From: Flectonema sp. DT1601
Lineage: Eukaryota > Euglenozoa > Diplonemea > Diplonemida > Diplonemidae
DNA: 64,000 nt
NCBI GenBank assembly: GCA_964019425.1
Contig: OZ025782.1
Coordinates: 1,054,001 to 1,118,000, forward strand
Direction: 5' to 3'
Shown here: one piece after another, positions 21,888 through 32,554 of the stretch
Layout: each line of letters begins with the position of its first letter
Numbering within the stretch: position 1 is the stretch's first letter
The notes under the pieces: generated by a model
Database searches by the model: none
Told to the model about the DNA's origin: nothing
The model's input: only the letters and a program-made list of their open reading frames with translations
Translations under genes and position numbers: made by a program

Positions 21888-24725
21888 CTAGCTATTCATC
21901 AAACCATTCACCTTAATGGGTGACAAACCAATAATTTTCTCGGTATTCTCAATCATAGATGCTGTGGTTAATGGGTCGTATGTGAGAGCAGATTTCGGAT
22001 CTGTTGGGTCTAAAACTTTTGCGCTGGTGTACGCATCAGGTCCAATTAGTGAGAGCAGTACAGGTAAACAAAAAACTCCAAAATAAATACCAAACAGGAT
22101 AATTATTGAGAACATTCTAAAGAAAACTGTAAAAACATAAGACTTCGCACTAGCCAACGGAAGGATCGCAAGAAACGTTGAAATCGCTCCATTCACAACA
22201 GCTGGACCCATTTTACACAAAGCATACGAAGCTCTAAGTTGCCGTTGAGTGTATGGACAGTCTGGTGATGGTTCTGCTTTTACAGTTAAAAAAGCGTGTC
22301 CAATATGAACACTGTAGTCTACAGCCAAACCAATTGCGACAACAATACACACGACACTGACGCTGTTGACATCAACGTTGACGATAATCATGAATCCCAA
22401 CATACAAATGTCAACACATCCGATCATAAGTACGACTAGACCTCCAATTGCGAGATTAGCTACTAAAATAGTAACCAACACAAATACACATGTGACTGCA
22501 ATTAATACATTTCTAGTTACTTCTTGGATCATTAAATCAAATCCTTCCCAAAATACAAATGGCCAAGTCCAACAAAAACACTCTCCATGAAACACATCAG
22601 AATGAGAATCTCTAAACCGATCGAGTGGTGTTCTAATATCATTCATACAGTTGACTGCTGTTTGACCATCAGAAGAACAAGAACCTTTTATTAAGTATTG
22701 TATCTTTGATGCTATCAGTCCATCCTTGTTGTTATTCCAAATTATATTTGATTGACTTGACACATATCTAGATGTGAGTGTTGAGTCTGATGTAGTCGGA
22801 TCAAAACCCGTAAATTGTAACAGAAAATAATAAAAATACTCAGGGCGGATAACTGGTAATCCTTTTGGAGAAGTAGTAGTGTTGCCTGGAGAAACAAAAG
22901 TGACATATTCGTGGAAATCACTCAGCCATGAGATTACTGTTTTAGGAACAGCTGCCTGTCCAGAACCAACAAGTTGAATTGCTTCATGAATTACTTCTTG
23001 TGTGTTAACATCGTGATATGACAGCTCTCCAAGGTATAGAAATGTTGGTAACTCAGTCCTAGTGAAATAATAATCTCTGATTTCAAACGTTTCTCTTATC
23101 GATGCCCCAGCAGGTACAAACCATTCTTTATTAAAATCCATTTTTAACTTCGTTAAGCCATAAACACCAACAGATAACCACACGACAGTCAACACTATGA
23201 TTGATACTTTTCCCCATGTAGTTCCAATTGTTATTCTTGGTAGTAGATGACCTGATATATAACTGACTAAGCCTTCCTCCGATTCTTTCCAAGGCTGGTC
23301 ACCAGAAGAACATTTCCGAACAGAATTTTCAAAAGCAAGACAAGGCACACATCCGGTTTCATCTTTTACAGTAATACAGCAAAGGCAATCAGCTCTACCT
23401 GACTGCTGTCGTTTAGAATCAAAGTATGCGATGGCTACAAAGAACGTGCATTGATACGCAAAGTCAAAGAAAATACCCAAAGCTGCATAGTAACAAAAAT
23501 CTCTAAGAGCTGGAAGAACAGTTGCAGAACCAGCTAAAAATGCAATAAAATCAGTGACAGACGTTACAGTAATTGCTGGTCCAGCATGACGTACTGCTTG
23601 AATCATTCTTTCATCCATATTAGTGACTACACTATCCCACCACGAGTCCATTATAACAAAAGTGTCATCGACTCCGATTCCTAAAAGTATTAAAACGAGA
23701 ACTTGAACGACGTTATTAAACTTAATGCCAATTAACCAAGCCATCCCATACGCTGATAGTGTAGACATTCCAATTGATATAACTGATGCTAACCCTAACA
23801 TACCGTGAGAATACTTAAACCTTCCTCTTGTAAGTACGCAACTAGAGAATGTAATTGTTAAAACGTATCCTAAGATCAATGTTGTTACATCTCCTTGGAT
23901 TGCCTCTCCTTCTTGTTGATCTTGAGCTCCTGCTGCTAGAATATGAATCGCTAAACCGTTACTGTTACGCGCGCCTGACCAGATGTCGCGAGCTTGTTTT
24001 TCAAGTTGGACTTCCCACTCTCGAGCTTCAGGATCGTCGTTACCAACTCCTGAAATCTTTCTTCTATTATTGTCTAGGTAATAACTTGCTCTGACTGCCT
24101 CTGCACTCACATAAAGACCAGTTTGATTATCATAATTAGTTTTAGATAAGTAGTGACTGAGATCAGGACCTGAGGGAACATTACGTCTCCACTCTACAGA
24201 ATTTAAATATCCAGCATACGTTGTCCTGTCCAATCTAGAAGCGTTATGTCCGAACAGCGAGAGTACCGAGACCGGGTCTTTACAATTACCAGTGGCGGGC
24301 ATTACTTTACATTCTGAGGCGTACGTAATAAGACGATCTCCATATGTGGTCTCCAGTTGTGTTGTCATCCAATCATGAAAGTCTAACATAGTAGTGAGGC
24401 TTTCGTAGTCTAATACGTTACCTCCTTTACTGGCGACAAAAAAAACAGTTATCGATCTGGCTTGGTAGCCAAATTTATCAACCACCCACTCTTCTTCCCG
24501 TACGCTACGAGAATCCCTGGGAGCGAATTGTTTGTCGGCAGACAGTTCCTCATCATAAACATGAAATCCTTGAGCTAATGACAGAGTCAGCACAACACAG
24601 ATACTAATTGTGGACTTTGGATATGTTATGACTTTTCTCGCTAAGGCTTCAAAGAAATCTTCTAAAGAGCTGTGAACCGAAGCTGATATCCTCTCCAACA
24701 TCGTCTGGTCAGTCGGAGTAGCCAT
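21888..24725 (-). CDS. Patched/NPC1-type RND membrane protein with sterol-sensing domain
   Basis: A 945-aa intronless protein of the PTCHD/Patched group. TM1 (STISICVVLTLSLAQGF) is followed by a large extracytosolic loop, a five-helix sterol-sensing-type block (about residues 275-430), a second large Cys-containing loop, and a second six-helix block. The RND proton-relay motifs are present: LGIGVDDTFVIMDS near residue 348 and AIGLAVDYSVHIGHAF near residue 797. The family end motif GVFCLPVLLSLIGPD is also clear. Such proteins move sterols or lipids, or act as receptors. The substrate is unknown and the length suits the short PTCHD3-like branch. AAAAG immediately precedes the ATG. Confidence 0.88.
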   Translation of the reverse strand: MATPTDQTMLERISASVHSSLEDFFEALARKVITYPKSTISICVVLTLSLAQGFHVYDEELSADKQFAPRDSRSVREEEWVVDKFGYQARSITVFFVASKGGNVLDYESLTTMLDFHDWMTTQLETTYGDRLITYASECKVMPATGNCKDPVSVLSLFGHNASRLDRTTYAGYLNSVEWRRNVPSGPDLSHYLSKTNYDNQTGLYVSAEAVRASYYLDNNRRKISGVGNDDPEAREWEVQLEKQARDIWSGARNSNGLAIHILAAGAQDQQEGEAIQGDVTTLILGYVLTITFSSCVLTRGRFKYSHGMLGLASVISIGMSTLSAYGMAWLIGIKFNNVVQVLVLILLGIGVDDTFVIMDSWWDSVVTNMDERMIQAVRHAGPAITVTSVTDFIAFLAGSATVLPALRDFCYYAALGIFFDFAYQCTFFVAIAYFDSKRQQSGRADCLCCITVKDETGCVPCLAFENSVRKCSSGDQPWKESEEGLVSYISGHLLPRITIGTTWGKVSIIVLTVVWLSVGVYGLTKLKMDFNKEWFVPAGASIRETFEIRDYYFTRTELPTFLYLGELSYHDVNTQEVIHEAIQLVGSGQAAVPKTVISWLSDFHEYVTFVSPGNTTTSPKGLPVIRPEYFYYFLLQFTGFDPTTSDSTLTSRYVSSQSNIIWNNNKDGLIASKIQYLIKGSCSSDGQTAVNCMNDIRTPLDRFRDSHSDVFHGECFCWTWPFVFWEGFDLMIQEVTRNVLIAVTCVFVLVTILVANLAIGGLVVLMIGCVDICMLGFMIIVNVDVNSVSVVCIVVAIGLAVDYSVHIGHAFLTVKAEPSPDCPYTQRQLRASYALCKMGPAVVNGAISTFLAILPLASAKSYVFTVFFRMFSIIILFGIYFGVFCLPVLLSLIGPDAYTSAKVLDPTDPKSALTYDPLTTASMIENTEKIIGLSPIKVNGLMNS

Positions 24726-25032
24726 CTTTTAGTGACCCGGCTGGTTAGAATTATAAATACAAATTGTTGAATCGGTAGGCCATGGCCATACAACAGATCA
24801 CGTTTATCATCCATAATCATCCATAACACACATAATACAACAATATAAGGAATTAGAACTGGGAAATGAAATATTTTTTTTTAATAAAATGGAGATGACC
24901 TCGCTAACTGTTTTTCATAACTTCTTATTTTGACAAAAACCAAATTTTCTATATTTTCATTTATAAAAATGCTTACAATAATTCTATCTAATTTACTCTA
25001 AGCGAGAGTACTTAAACCATCACAAAGACCAG
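24726..25032. other. Intergenic spacer
   Basis: 307 bp, AT-rich. Nothing recognised beyond a short T tract near 24871. Confidence 0.6.
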
Positions 25033-28000
25033 TTAAAGGTAATACTTTCTTCCAGTTGCGGTGCGAAAGTGTGAACTCAAATTTTCATTATTGTGGGTTG
25101 CTCTTATAATTACCTGCAACCTCCTTCTGACATTCTTCATAAAAGTGTGAAAGTTCCACGGTTTGTGTTTCCATTTACCAACTGTCACTTCTTCTAACAT
25201 GCAAGAGAGGATATCTTGAGTGGCAATTTGCCATTCCTGAAAGACTTGGAGATCTAAGGGAGCTAAAGCACGGTACTCATCAAGGGTTACTATTCTACCT
25301 GAGTCTCGTCTGTTTAACATGTGTTGGAAGTGAGCAGCATTATCCTTTAAGTGACGTAGTAGAAGTGATCTCGATTTTGAATAAGGACATTCACCAGGTC
25401 CTCCTTCACCATCGTCGCTCATCCCGCTGTTTGATCTTCGTCTGGACTGTTGCTGAGATTTCCGTTTTTCATAAACATTCGAGTAGCCTAACTTGTCATA
25501 ATTATGTTGTGTCGATCTACTCGGAGAAGTTCCTATTGAAGAACCACCAAAAGGAGTGAAGTCTCCTGTTGGTGTTCTTCTACCAGAATTAGAATTTCGA
25601 GTACTCGACTGACGATCAGATGAATGTGAGCGAGGAGGGAAGTTATAGTTCGTATGAAGATGCTTATCATCACGTTGGATGGTTGCGGATGAACTTCTCC
25701 TTCCTGTGATTGCTGATTGAGTCTTTGATCCGAATGAGTGTCTCCTCGCTTCAGCACCTCTCCTTGTTGCCTCTTCTAAGATGTTTGCAGTAATAGGAAT
25801 TGAAATCTCATTGAACTCAGGCCTACCAGTCGACTGCTGACTACCAGATCTGGACCTTGAGCGACTAAACGGTTCTAACTTATCCCGCGGATGACCTGCA
25901 GATCTTCTCCTTTGAATGTCTTTCTGAATACTCAATGAGGTCTTCTCCTGTAAGTTGGGGTCTCTGGGGCTTATCGAGTGACTGCGGTCGTTGAAAGAAG
26001 CGTCGTGACGTTTCTTTTGCTGTTCAACGCTGGAAGTTCGTCGCTCTGAAGCTAACTTGCGCCTCTGAATTTCCTTCTCTATACTCGCTACCGTACGATC
26101 TCGTGATGGGCTGATAGAAGTGGTGGAAGATCGTCTGCTCGAGTTCTTGTCTTGCCCAGCGACGTGAAATAGACCTGTCGAAGTAACTGGATCACTCTTA
26201 ACGGAGTCTTTCTTTATTTGAAGATGATTCCTCCGACTTTGAATCGCGAGGTTAATATTTGAAGCTCTTCTTGTTGCATCCTTGAGGTCTGAGTCACTGA
26301 CTGATTTGTTCCTTCTGTTAGATGGTTTCGTTGTTTCCGCAGCGAGTCTGGCTGATGTGCTCATTCTTCGGGACTTGAGTTCGGACTCAAACTGCCGACG
26401 TGAACCAGAACTCGTTCTTTGAGTCGTTGCTTGCGAAACGCTGTCTAAGTTTAGATGTGAACCCTCATCTCCACCAACAGCTGAGGGAGGCTTTCTGTGA
26501 TTACTCTTTTCAGTATTTGAATGTTGCGAACTTCTTCTTCCTCTGGACTCAACTTCTGTATTTCGCTTTCCACCAGATGTGCTTTTCTTACCTGACTCCG
26601 ACAACGCTAGTAGCTCTCGTTCACCAACTGACTGTCGTTGACCCTCACGTGGAGAGCGCGTCACGAGCTTTGCTTCAAGCGGAGCCTGTGATGGAGGAGA
26701 CGGATTCTCAGCACGAGATACAACTGATTCGTGATTACTCTGAGGAATCGTCCTTTCAACTTCGTTGCTGCCAAAATCGTTGGAACTCAAAGGATCGCGT
26801 GCAGGTGTTGAAAACTCATATCGTTGATCTCCTTCACCAGTTCGGATATTTCTGGTAGTTCGTGTAGCAGATTCCTTCTGAGGTTCTACTAACCCAGACC
26901 GTTTCCCAGCTGTGATTCCATCAGAACTTTGAAGAGGGGGTGGATTGCTGTGGATCCCCAGAGAGGGAGGCGGCTTCTTACGCGAGTTGGAAGCGATGTT
27001 TCGCTCAACGTCCGGAATGTGTGCTGCATCACGAAGGGCTGCACGAGTATGGGAAGGTGCACTCCTTTCGTGAAGAACCGTCGGTTTAGGTGGGCTAATA
27101 TGTGGTTCTGGATCAGGAGAATTAGGACCAGTACTTGTTCTTTTTTCTGTCATCTCCTTACGAATCGGTGCTGATGACGGAGCTGGAGAACTTCTTTCGG
27201 AAGTATTTGAATTCTTCGATTTATTAGAAGCACCACTTCGTAGATTAGGAAGAGGAGCACATTGCTGAGGACAAGTTGGACCTGATTGTTGGGATACAGA
27301 TGAAATAGTTGTTGGGGTTGCAATAATTGTCGTGTTTACTTCATTAGTGTTCTTAACTTCATTCTTTGAAGGTTTTGACTCATCAATTGTTGTGATGTCA
27401 TCGCATTGAATCCCAACAGCAATTCCAACACTCAGACTGCTCTGACAGGAGGAATTCCTACGAAGTACCCTCCGAATAGAAGATTGTCGAGACTGTGAGT
27501 AAGTAGAATGATGAATGTGTTCCTCTACTCCTCGTCCATCATCAGTTCCAGCATCTGATGTTCTAACAGATCTGCAGGTTTGTGGAGTAGCAGCAGTTCT
27601 AATAATTTCCTCACGAGCAGCGTGGTATTGTTGTTTTAATAAAGTCATTTGTTGAAAGGCAGACCCGACAATATCTTCTTCACGACTATGACTGGCGACA
27701 TGAGTACGAGTACCAACACCAGCTGCTACTGAAGTAGTTCTAGTGATTGATGTTGGTGACGACCTTGATGTCTGTGGGATTGGTGATGAAGAAGAAGTTG
27801 AATTAGAATCTCCCGGACGATTGGAATATCTTTTTGGACTAATTCGACGATGGTGTTGATCGAAGTCAGGAACTTTAAACGAAAGATCAGGAGCTTCCGC
27901 TGGCTGTGGAGTAGTCGTTCTCGTTGTCGCGGTACTTCTCTGAATGTGTGTAGTACTCACTACAACATGTTCTTCATTAGCCTTCCAAACACTTGAAGTG

Positions 28001-28104
28001 AGAACTCCCAACAAGGAAGATATTTCTTGTTTTAAATCACACAGTGATCCCTTCACATTCTCATCATAAACAGGTTCTACGGGGTGTCGTTCTTTCTTAC
28101 TCAT
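25033..28104 (-). CDS. Large disordered Ser/Arg-rich protein
   Basis: About 1023 aa, intronless. Residues from about 50 to 870 are low-complexity and rich in Ser, Arg, Thr and Pro, with many RRXS/RSXS-type sites (RRRSAGHPRDK, SRSRSRSGSQQS, ARRHSFGSK), so it is likely a heavily phosphorylated scaffold. Only the ends look folded: a short N-terminal helix (VKGSLCDLKQEISSLLGVL) and a C-terminal 110-residue domain (SRSLLLRHLKDNAAHFQHML ... WKHKPWNFHTFMKNVRRR). No family recognised. Start ATG 28104 lies 11 nt after TGTTTTACAG. A second ATG 5 nt upstream opens a two-codon uORF (ATG AAA TGA) whose stop overlaps the true ATG. Confidence 0.75.
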   Translation of the reverse strand: MSKKERHPVEPVYDENVKGSLCDLKQEISSLLGVLTSSVWKANEEHVVVSTTHIQRSTATTRTTTPQPAEAPDLSFKVPDFDQHHRRISPKRYSNRPGDSNSTSSSSPIPQTSRSSPTSITRTTSVAAGVGTRTHVASHSREEDIVGSAFQQMTLLKQQYHAAREEIIRTAATPQTCRSVRTSDAGTDDGRGVEEHIHHSTYSQSRQSSIRRVLRRNSSCQSSLSVGIAVGIQCDDITTIDESKPSKNEVKNTNEVNTTIIATPTTISSVSQQSGPTCPQQCAPLPNLRSGASNKSKNSNTSERSSPAPSSAPIRKEMTEKRTSTGPNSPDPEPHISPPKPTVLHERSAPSHTRAALRDAAHIPDVERNIASNSRKKPPPSLGIHSNPPPLQSSDGITAGKRSGLVEPQKESATRTTRNIRTGEGDQRYEFSTPARDPLSSNDFGSNEVERTIPQSNHESVVSRAENPSPPSQAPLEAKLVTRSPREGQRQSVGERELLALSESGKKSTSGGKRNTEVESRGRRSSQHSNTEKSNHRKPPSAVGGDEGSHLNLDSVSQATTQRTSSGSRRQFESELKSRRMSTSARLAAETTKPSNRRNKSVSDSDLKDATRRASNINLAIQSRRNHLQIKKDSVKSDPVTSTGLFHVAGQDKNSSRRSSTTSISPSRDRTVASIEKEIQRRKLASERRTSSVEQQKKRHDASFNDRSHSISPRDPNLQEKTSLSIQKDIQRRRSAGHPRDKLEPFSRSRSRSGSQQSTGRPEFNEISIPITANILEEATRRGAEARRHSFGSKTQSAITGRRSSSATIQRDDKHLHTNYNFPPRSHSSDRQSSTRNSNSGRRTPTGDFTPFGGSSIGTSPSRSTQHNYDKLGYSNVYEKRKSQQQSRRRSNSGMSDDGEGGPGECPYSKSRSLLLRHLKDNAAHFQHMLNRRDSGRIVTLDEYRALAPLDLQVFQEWQIATQDILSCMLEEVTVGKWKHKPWNFHTFMKNVRRRLQVIIRATHNNENLSSHFRTATGRKYYL

Positions 28105-28382
28105 TTCATAGTCTCTGTAAAACAAATAATTTCAATACTTGCTGACAATACAAAGACTTTGAACTTTGACAGCTGCAGCACACATGAGTTCTGTTTCTGT
28201 TTATGAGAATTATAATTTCGTATTATGCAAAATAATCTTTTTTAATTTTCACAATGAAATTAAAGTTTCAGATACAATACAAAAAAGAACCTTAATTGCT
28301 GGTAACACACAAGTTGGTAACAAACAAAAAAAAAAAAAAAAAAAAAGAACACCCCGAATCCACCCATCTATGGCAAGTCAAT

Positions 28383-29189
28383 TTAATATTTTCGATTTGG
28401 AGAACACGAACGAGTTCTTGAAGGTGACGTTGACCTTCGAGGAGTCCAAGGATGAGTAACTGCAGAACCCAACATAATAGGAAGTGTAATTAGAGAGCCA
28501 TGTCTTTCAATAATCATAGTTATAATAGTACCAGGTGCATATGAAGCAAGAAGACCTCTCATATCTGATCGGGCAACAACAGGGTGAGACTCAATAGATC
28601 GAATGACATCATTGGCGTACACTCCAGCTAACTCACATGGCCCTCCTTCAGCAACAGAAACAACTCTAACTCCGCGATGATCTTCTCCCAAATCAGCTCC
28701 AATAATTGAAGGTATCCTTTCTTCAATAATAGGAGGAGGCATTACCGGCATTGGTGGTGGCACTGGTATAGCCATCGGAGACGGAACTGGTATCGGTACA
28801 ACAGGAACAGGAATAGGAACTACCTGAGTTGCCGCTAATATACCCAACTCTCTTATTAAGTATGAGAATGATGGAAGTGAGTGTAGACACTTTACTCTTG
28901 CTGCTGGGTCAAGTGATTCGTTGGCGAGTTGCATTTCGTAGCCGCTGAGTTGAAATAATTGCATCATATCTCTGACTGTTCTTTCTAGTTGTTGAATTCT
29001 ATCACCCTGATCAGCAACTGTATTACGAAGTTCAGAAAGTTCTGATGTATCTGCTACCACTTCAATACGAGTGTTTGGAGTTACAGTTCGTTGTCTTTGA
29101 GGACTTACAGGAAGTCCCTTTGCCATCTCTTCCAACCTCGCTACGTGATCCTCAACACGAAGGATATTCGAACGAGGGCTAGCAGACAT
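28383..29189 (-). CDS. PDZ-domain protein with coiled coil and Pro-rich linker
   Basis: A 268-aa single-exon protein. Order: a basic N-terminus, a coiled coil (residues 45-80, SELSELRNTVADQGDRIQQL), a helical patch, a Pro-Val-Ile-rich linker (VVPIPVPVVPIPVPSPM, with PVPPPMPVMPPP), and a C-terminal PDZ fold at about 160-240. The PDZ shows GVRVVSVAEGGPCELAGVYA then DVIRSIESHPV, the usual strand pattern, and ends in a basic RS tail. The role is probably a cytosolic adaptor; the partner is unknown. CCCTTTTAG lies 5 nt before the ATG. It sits between the disordered protein gene and the CAP protein gene, both on the same strand. Confidence 0.8.
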   Translation of the reverse strand: MSASPRSNILRVEDHVARLEEMAKGLPVSPQRQRTVTPNTRIEVVADTSELSELRNTVADQGDRIQQLERTVRDMMQLFQLSGYEMQLANESLDPAARVKCLHSLPSFSYLIRELGILAATQVVPIPVPVVPIPVPSPMAIPVPPPMPVMPPPIIEERIPSIIGADLGEDHRGVRVVSVAEGGPCELAGVYANDVIRSIESHPVVARSDMRGLLASYAPGTIITMIIERHGSLITLPIMLGSAVTHPWTPRRSTSPSRTRSCSPNRKY

Positions 29190-29563
29190 ATTGTCTAAAA
29201 GGGTAAAACCTGTTGGAAGTTATTTAAATTATAATAAATCACTTGGAAAACGATATTTACGATTACTAACCAACCAAACAGCTCCACAATATTTTATTAA
29301 TCAACTGTTGAGAAAGTAGTTAAGTTCCCTCACTATAACGCATTCACTAGTAAAACAAAGCCTATTACAGATACAAAGAGGAACACATAATTTTCCTCAG
29401 GTATGACACAGCTAAGGTAGCCTTAACGCTACTAACCCGCAAACATGAGTGGTGGTGGGGAGGTGTTTTTCGGAAGTTTTTATCGGAAGAGAGATATCAA
29501 AAAACTAATGGTAGCTATGATCATGACAACCTACCCACGTTGGGAGTGAATGAAGCCTACTCT
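29190..29563. other. Intergenic spacer
   Basis: 374 bp, with no ORF, repeat or structured element that I can support. Confidence 0.6.
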
Positions 29564-32188
29564 TCAAAGAATCGATTTATCGGGAACCATACTTCTCGCT
29601 TGACTGTCTTTCAGTGTGAGTGACCTCCACCTTGCCAAGTGTTCATTCTTCTTTTGACTCTCTTGCTGCATTAATGATTGCAAAGCATTCTTCTGAGAGC
29701 TATTCTTGGCACCCAATTGATCCCACTCAGGTATGACACCAGCTAGTGGAACATAAACATTTGCAGGAGCGCCGTTGATGAACATCTTAGCGAATGAATG
29801 AGAAAGTTCTACGTCTTCTGGAACAAGAGATCCAATTAGAAGTGGAGTAATACTTTCTGGTGCACATGTTAGAAATAAATGTGACATTCCATCACCGAGT
29901 GGTTTGATATTTATTTGATCAGTAGCAGGACTTATCCCGTTGTGTGATTCACGTGCTGCAATCCAAACCTCTGCTGTCGCATTACTTGAGGTATTTCTAA
30001 CATACGCTGCTGGTGCTGCTATCACTGTCGTGTCGTTAAATATTTCCCAATTGTCTACATCTGTTAAGACTTTCCAATTTGATACCAAACAGGGTGAGTT
30101 AGCCTGCTGACCTGCCGCAATGTAACCCATTCCGTTAGTCACATGAATCTCTTCATCTGTTATGGTCCAAATACCTCTTGTTGATTGATATAAGAGACCT
30201 GTTCCAGGAGAGACCTGTTTCCATATTGGTTTCTCATTGACTGTTATTCCACTTGAATCCATTAAGTAGACACCTGCTAAGTCTCTGTAGTCCTCTCCAC
30301 CACCCACAACGCGTACTTGTTCCGGGTGATTTGGAATAACAAGTTCTACGTAGTTATTTAATGGAATGGTTTCTCCTTTAATTTGATCTTTAATTATTTT
30401 AGTTTTATGAATCACTGGTCGGTGAGGGCTCTCTGAACGTCTAGCGTCACCGATTGTTGAATTGTTAGGTGGACCTAAGAAATCAAGTGGTCGCTTTGGT
30501 TCCCAAGAGGTACTAATAACTTCTGATGGTTGAATAGGTGTGTTGCATACTCTCATTGGAGAATCTCCAACAGGGATCGATGATGAAGGGAGAGAGACGA
30601 TTTCATTCTGAGCATCTGGTATGTAACTCTGTTGGGCATACGCTGATTGTGAAGGGATACTAACAGCTGACTGTTGTAATTGAGGTGTCGTTGTTTCCAT
30701 CACCTGACGTGGTGGTGATGGCAACTTGTGAGAAGCTGGTGTATCAAGAACGTCATTCCTGGGAGGGGAAATGTATTTGCCAGCCTTTGCAGAGTTTAAA
30801 ATCGAAGCTACTCTATCAGTAACGGTGTTTTCATCAATTGGCTGCCAAGATTGATCTACTTGTTGAGTTGCATTCTGCTGATTACGAATCCTTCTCTCAG
30901 CATCAATAAACTGATGACTCTTCTCAGGAAATGAATTAGATAAGATAATCAAGTTGTGTGGTAGCATTAAACGAGGTTTACTGTCTCCATCGAGCATTAT
31001 CTTACAAGTACCAGCTACCTTATCGATTGAAAGGATGACTCCTATTTTGTCGTTATAGAGTTCATCTCTTGTAAGACCTTGTGTTTGAATACGACTTCCT
31101 GGTTTTAGTTTGTTGTGTTTCTCTTCATTTTGTTCTTCTGGAGTTGGTACCCATTTGTGTCTTATTTTAGCGACAGTTGCCCATTTAGGAGGTTCTTTGA
31201 GAGGCTTTGTTATTATCTCATCGACTCTGTTCCTTACTTCCGCATGGGTTGGAACTATTTTCTTCGAGTCCTTACCATACGTAACACCTCCAGTTACATG
31301 TTTGACACGTCCTCTTGCCAACATGTCAATGGTTGCTGCATCTGGTCCGTCTGGTTGAAAAGCATCAGCCATATGTTTATTAATATAAGGAGGTGTTTTG
31401 TAATTAATTGGAGGTGGTTGATGGGATTGGACTACGACGTAGGCAGGTGCTGATGGAAGATCGTCGATTGAAGAAAATATTTTATCAATTTTTGGGAATT
31501 GCATTGCAAGTGATCTCGACAGAGGTGATGAATAATCACCTGGTCCTGTAGTCGCGAGATCATTTCTTAATTCTTCACGAAGACGTTCAACTTCAGCTTC
31601 TTGACGTTTGACAGGATCGCCTTCAGAGTATGCAGTTGCGAGAGTTATGACACAGACTGTACCATATCGTGGTTGTTCTTTAATTGATACACCGCAGACT
31701 CCAACACCAGAGTGGAGTAAGTTGACTCGATGACCTCTTCCAGGAACACCATCATCAACAAGTAATGAAATAATAATATCTCTAGCTGTGTGTGATCCCA
31801 TTGAAATGCATTCAAAGCATTGCCCAGCCCATTCACCGTATCGATTTAATCTATCAGAAGGAGAGCTTCCATCAGAACCAACATGACCAGTTCTCCCCTT
31901 GGATAAGTCAGTTGCATGAATCTGAGCAGCGCGTATCATTCCAACAGGAGTTGTGCTAATTCTATTTAGTTGTGGTTGCATCTTTAAGACCTGAATACAT
32001 TCGTGGTAGGCAGATTTTCCCTCTACCAATGCAATAGGAATTTCACCTGGTCGACATAACTTTCCATCTCTTACTCTGTCTGATTCTCTAGCAATTAATA
32101 ACGCGTACTGTTGAGGATTTGATCTGACGTTACTTAACTCCTGAACCACTTCTCGTTCCATTGGAGACATCATTCCCCATCCTGACAT
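29564..32188 (-). CDS. CAP/SCP-domain protein with a conserved-looking C-terminal domain
   Basis: 874 aa, intronless. The N-terminal CAP (SCP/PR-1) domain spans about residues 10-205, with LSNVRSNPQQYA, the His-bearing HATDLSKGRTGHVG, and PGRGHRVNLLHSGVGVCGV carrying the second His and the Asn. There is no signal peptide, which is unusual because most CAP proteins are secreted. The middle has a small beta-barrel-like stretch (about 375-430, KPGSRIQTQGL ... DGDSKPRLMLPHNL) and then a long disordered part. The C-terminal 250 residues are again folded, with DYRDLAGVYLMDSSGITVNE followed by a Trp-rich repeat-like region (GIWTITDEEIHVTNGMGYI). I do not recognise that domain. TATTCTACAG lies 4 nt before the ATG. 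Confidence 0.82.
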   Translation of the reverse strand: MSGWGMMSPMEREVVQELSNVRSNPQQYALLIARESDRVRDGKLCRPGEIPIALVEGKSAYHECIQVLKMQPQLNRISTTPVGMIRAAQIHATDLSKGRTGHVGSDGSSPSDRLNRYGEWAGQCFECISMGSHTARDIIISLLVDDGVPGRGHRVNLLHSGVGVCGVSIKEQPRYGTVCVITLATAYSEGDPVKRQEAEVERLREELRNDLATTGPGDYSSPLSRSLAMQFPKIDKIFSSIDDLPSAPAYVVVQSHQPPPINYKTPPYINKHMADAFQPDGPDAATIDMLARGRVKHVTGGVTYGKDSKKIVPTHAEVRNRVDEIITKPLKEPPKWATVAKIRHKWVPTPEEQNEEKHNKLKPGSRIQTQGLTRDELYNDKIGVILSIDKVAGTCKIMLDGDSKPRLMLPHNLIILSNSFPEKSHQFIDAERRIRNQQNATQQVDQSWQPIDENTVTDRVASILNSAKAGKYISPPRNDVLDTPASHKLPSPPRQVMETTTPQLQQSAVSIPSQSAYAQQSYIPDAQNEIVSLPSSSIPVGDSPMRVCNTPIQPSEVISTSWEPKRPLDFLGPPNNSTIGDARRSESPHRPVIHKTKIIKDQIKGETIPLNNYVELVIPNHPEQVRVVGGGEDYRDLAGVYLMDSSGITVNEKPIWKQVSPGTGLLYQSTRGIWTITDEEIHVTNGMGYIAAGQQANSPCLVSNWKVLTDVDNWEIFNDTTVIAAPAAYVRNTSSNATAEVWIAARESHNGISPATDQINIKPLGDGMSHLFLTCAPESITPLLIGSLVPEDVELSHSFAKMFINGAPANVYVPLAGVIPEWDQLGAKNSSQKNALQSLMQQESQKKNEHLARWRSLTLKDSQARSMVPDKSIL

Positions 32189-32521
32189 TGGTCTGTAGAA
32201 TAGAAAATTATTTTTTTAAATTTTAAGAAATCTGATTTCACGAACATAAACCTGAATCATTGTTCTCTCTTTTTTTTTTTTTTTTTTGCATCCAAAGAAC
32301 AATTTAATTACACAGGTCAGTGAACTGATTGTACTCTTTTTACTGCTATTGACAACTACAAAATAAGACTACTGCTGACATGGGTAGCATAGCTCGCATG
32401 ATTATATTGTGTTAGAATATGAGTTTGTTAGCATCAGTAGTTATCAGTCAATCAAAAAAAAAAAAAAAAAATCAAATCAAAAATTCGTGAGGAGCTTGTT
32501 AGTTGAAAACAACGAAAATTC

Positions 32522-32554
<33 letters not shown>

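Noticed and set aside
28166-28459. Plus-strand frame over the PDZ gene's 3' end
   Set aside because: Contains an A-tract-derived Lys run and is antisense to a well-supported PDZ protein.
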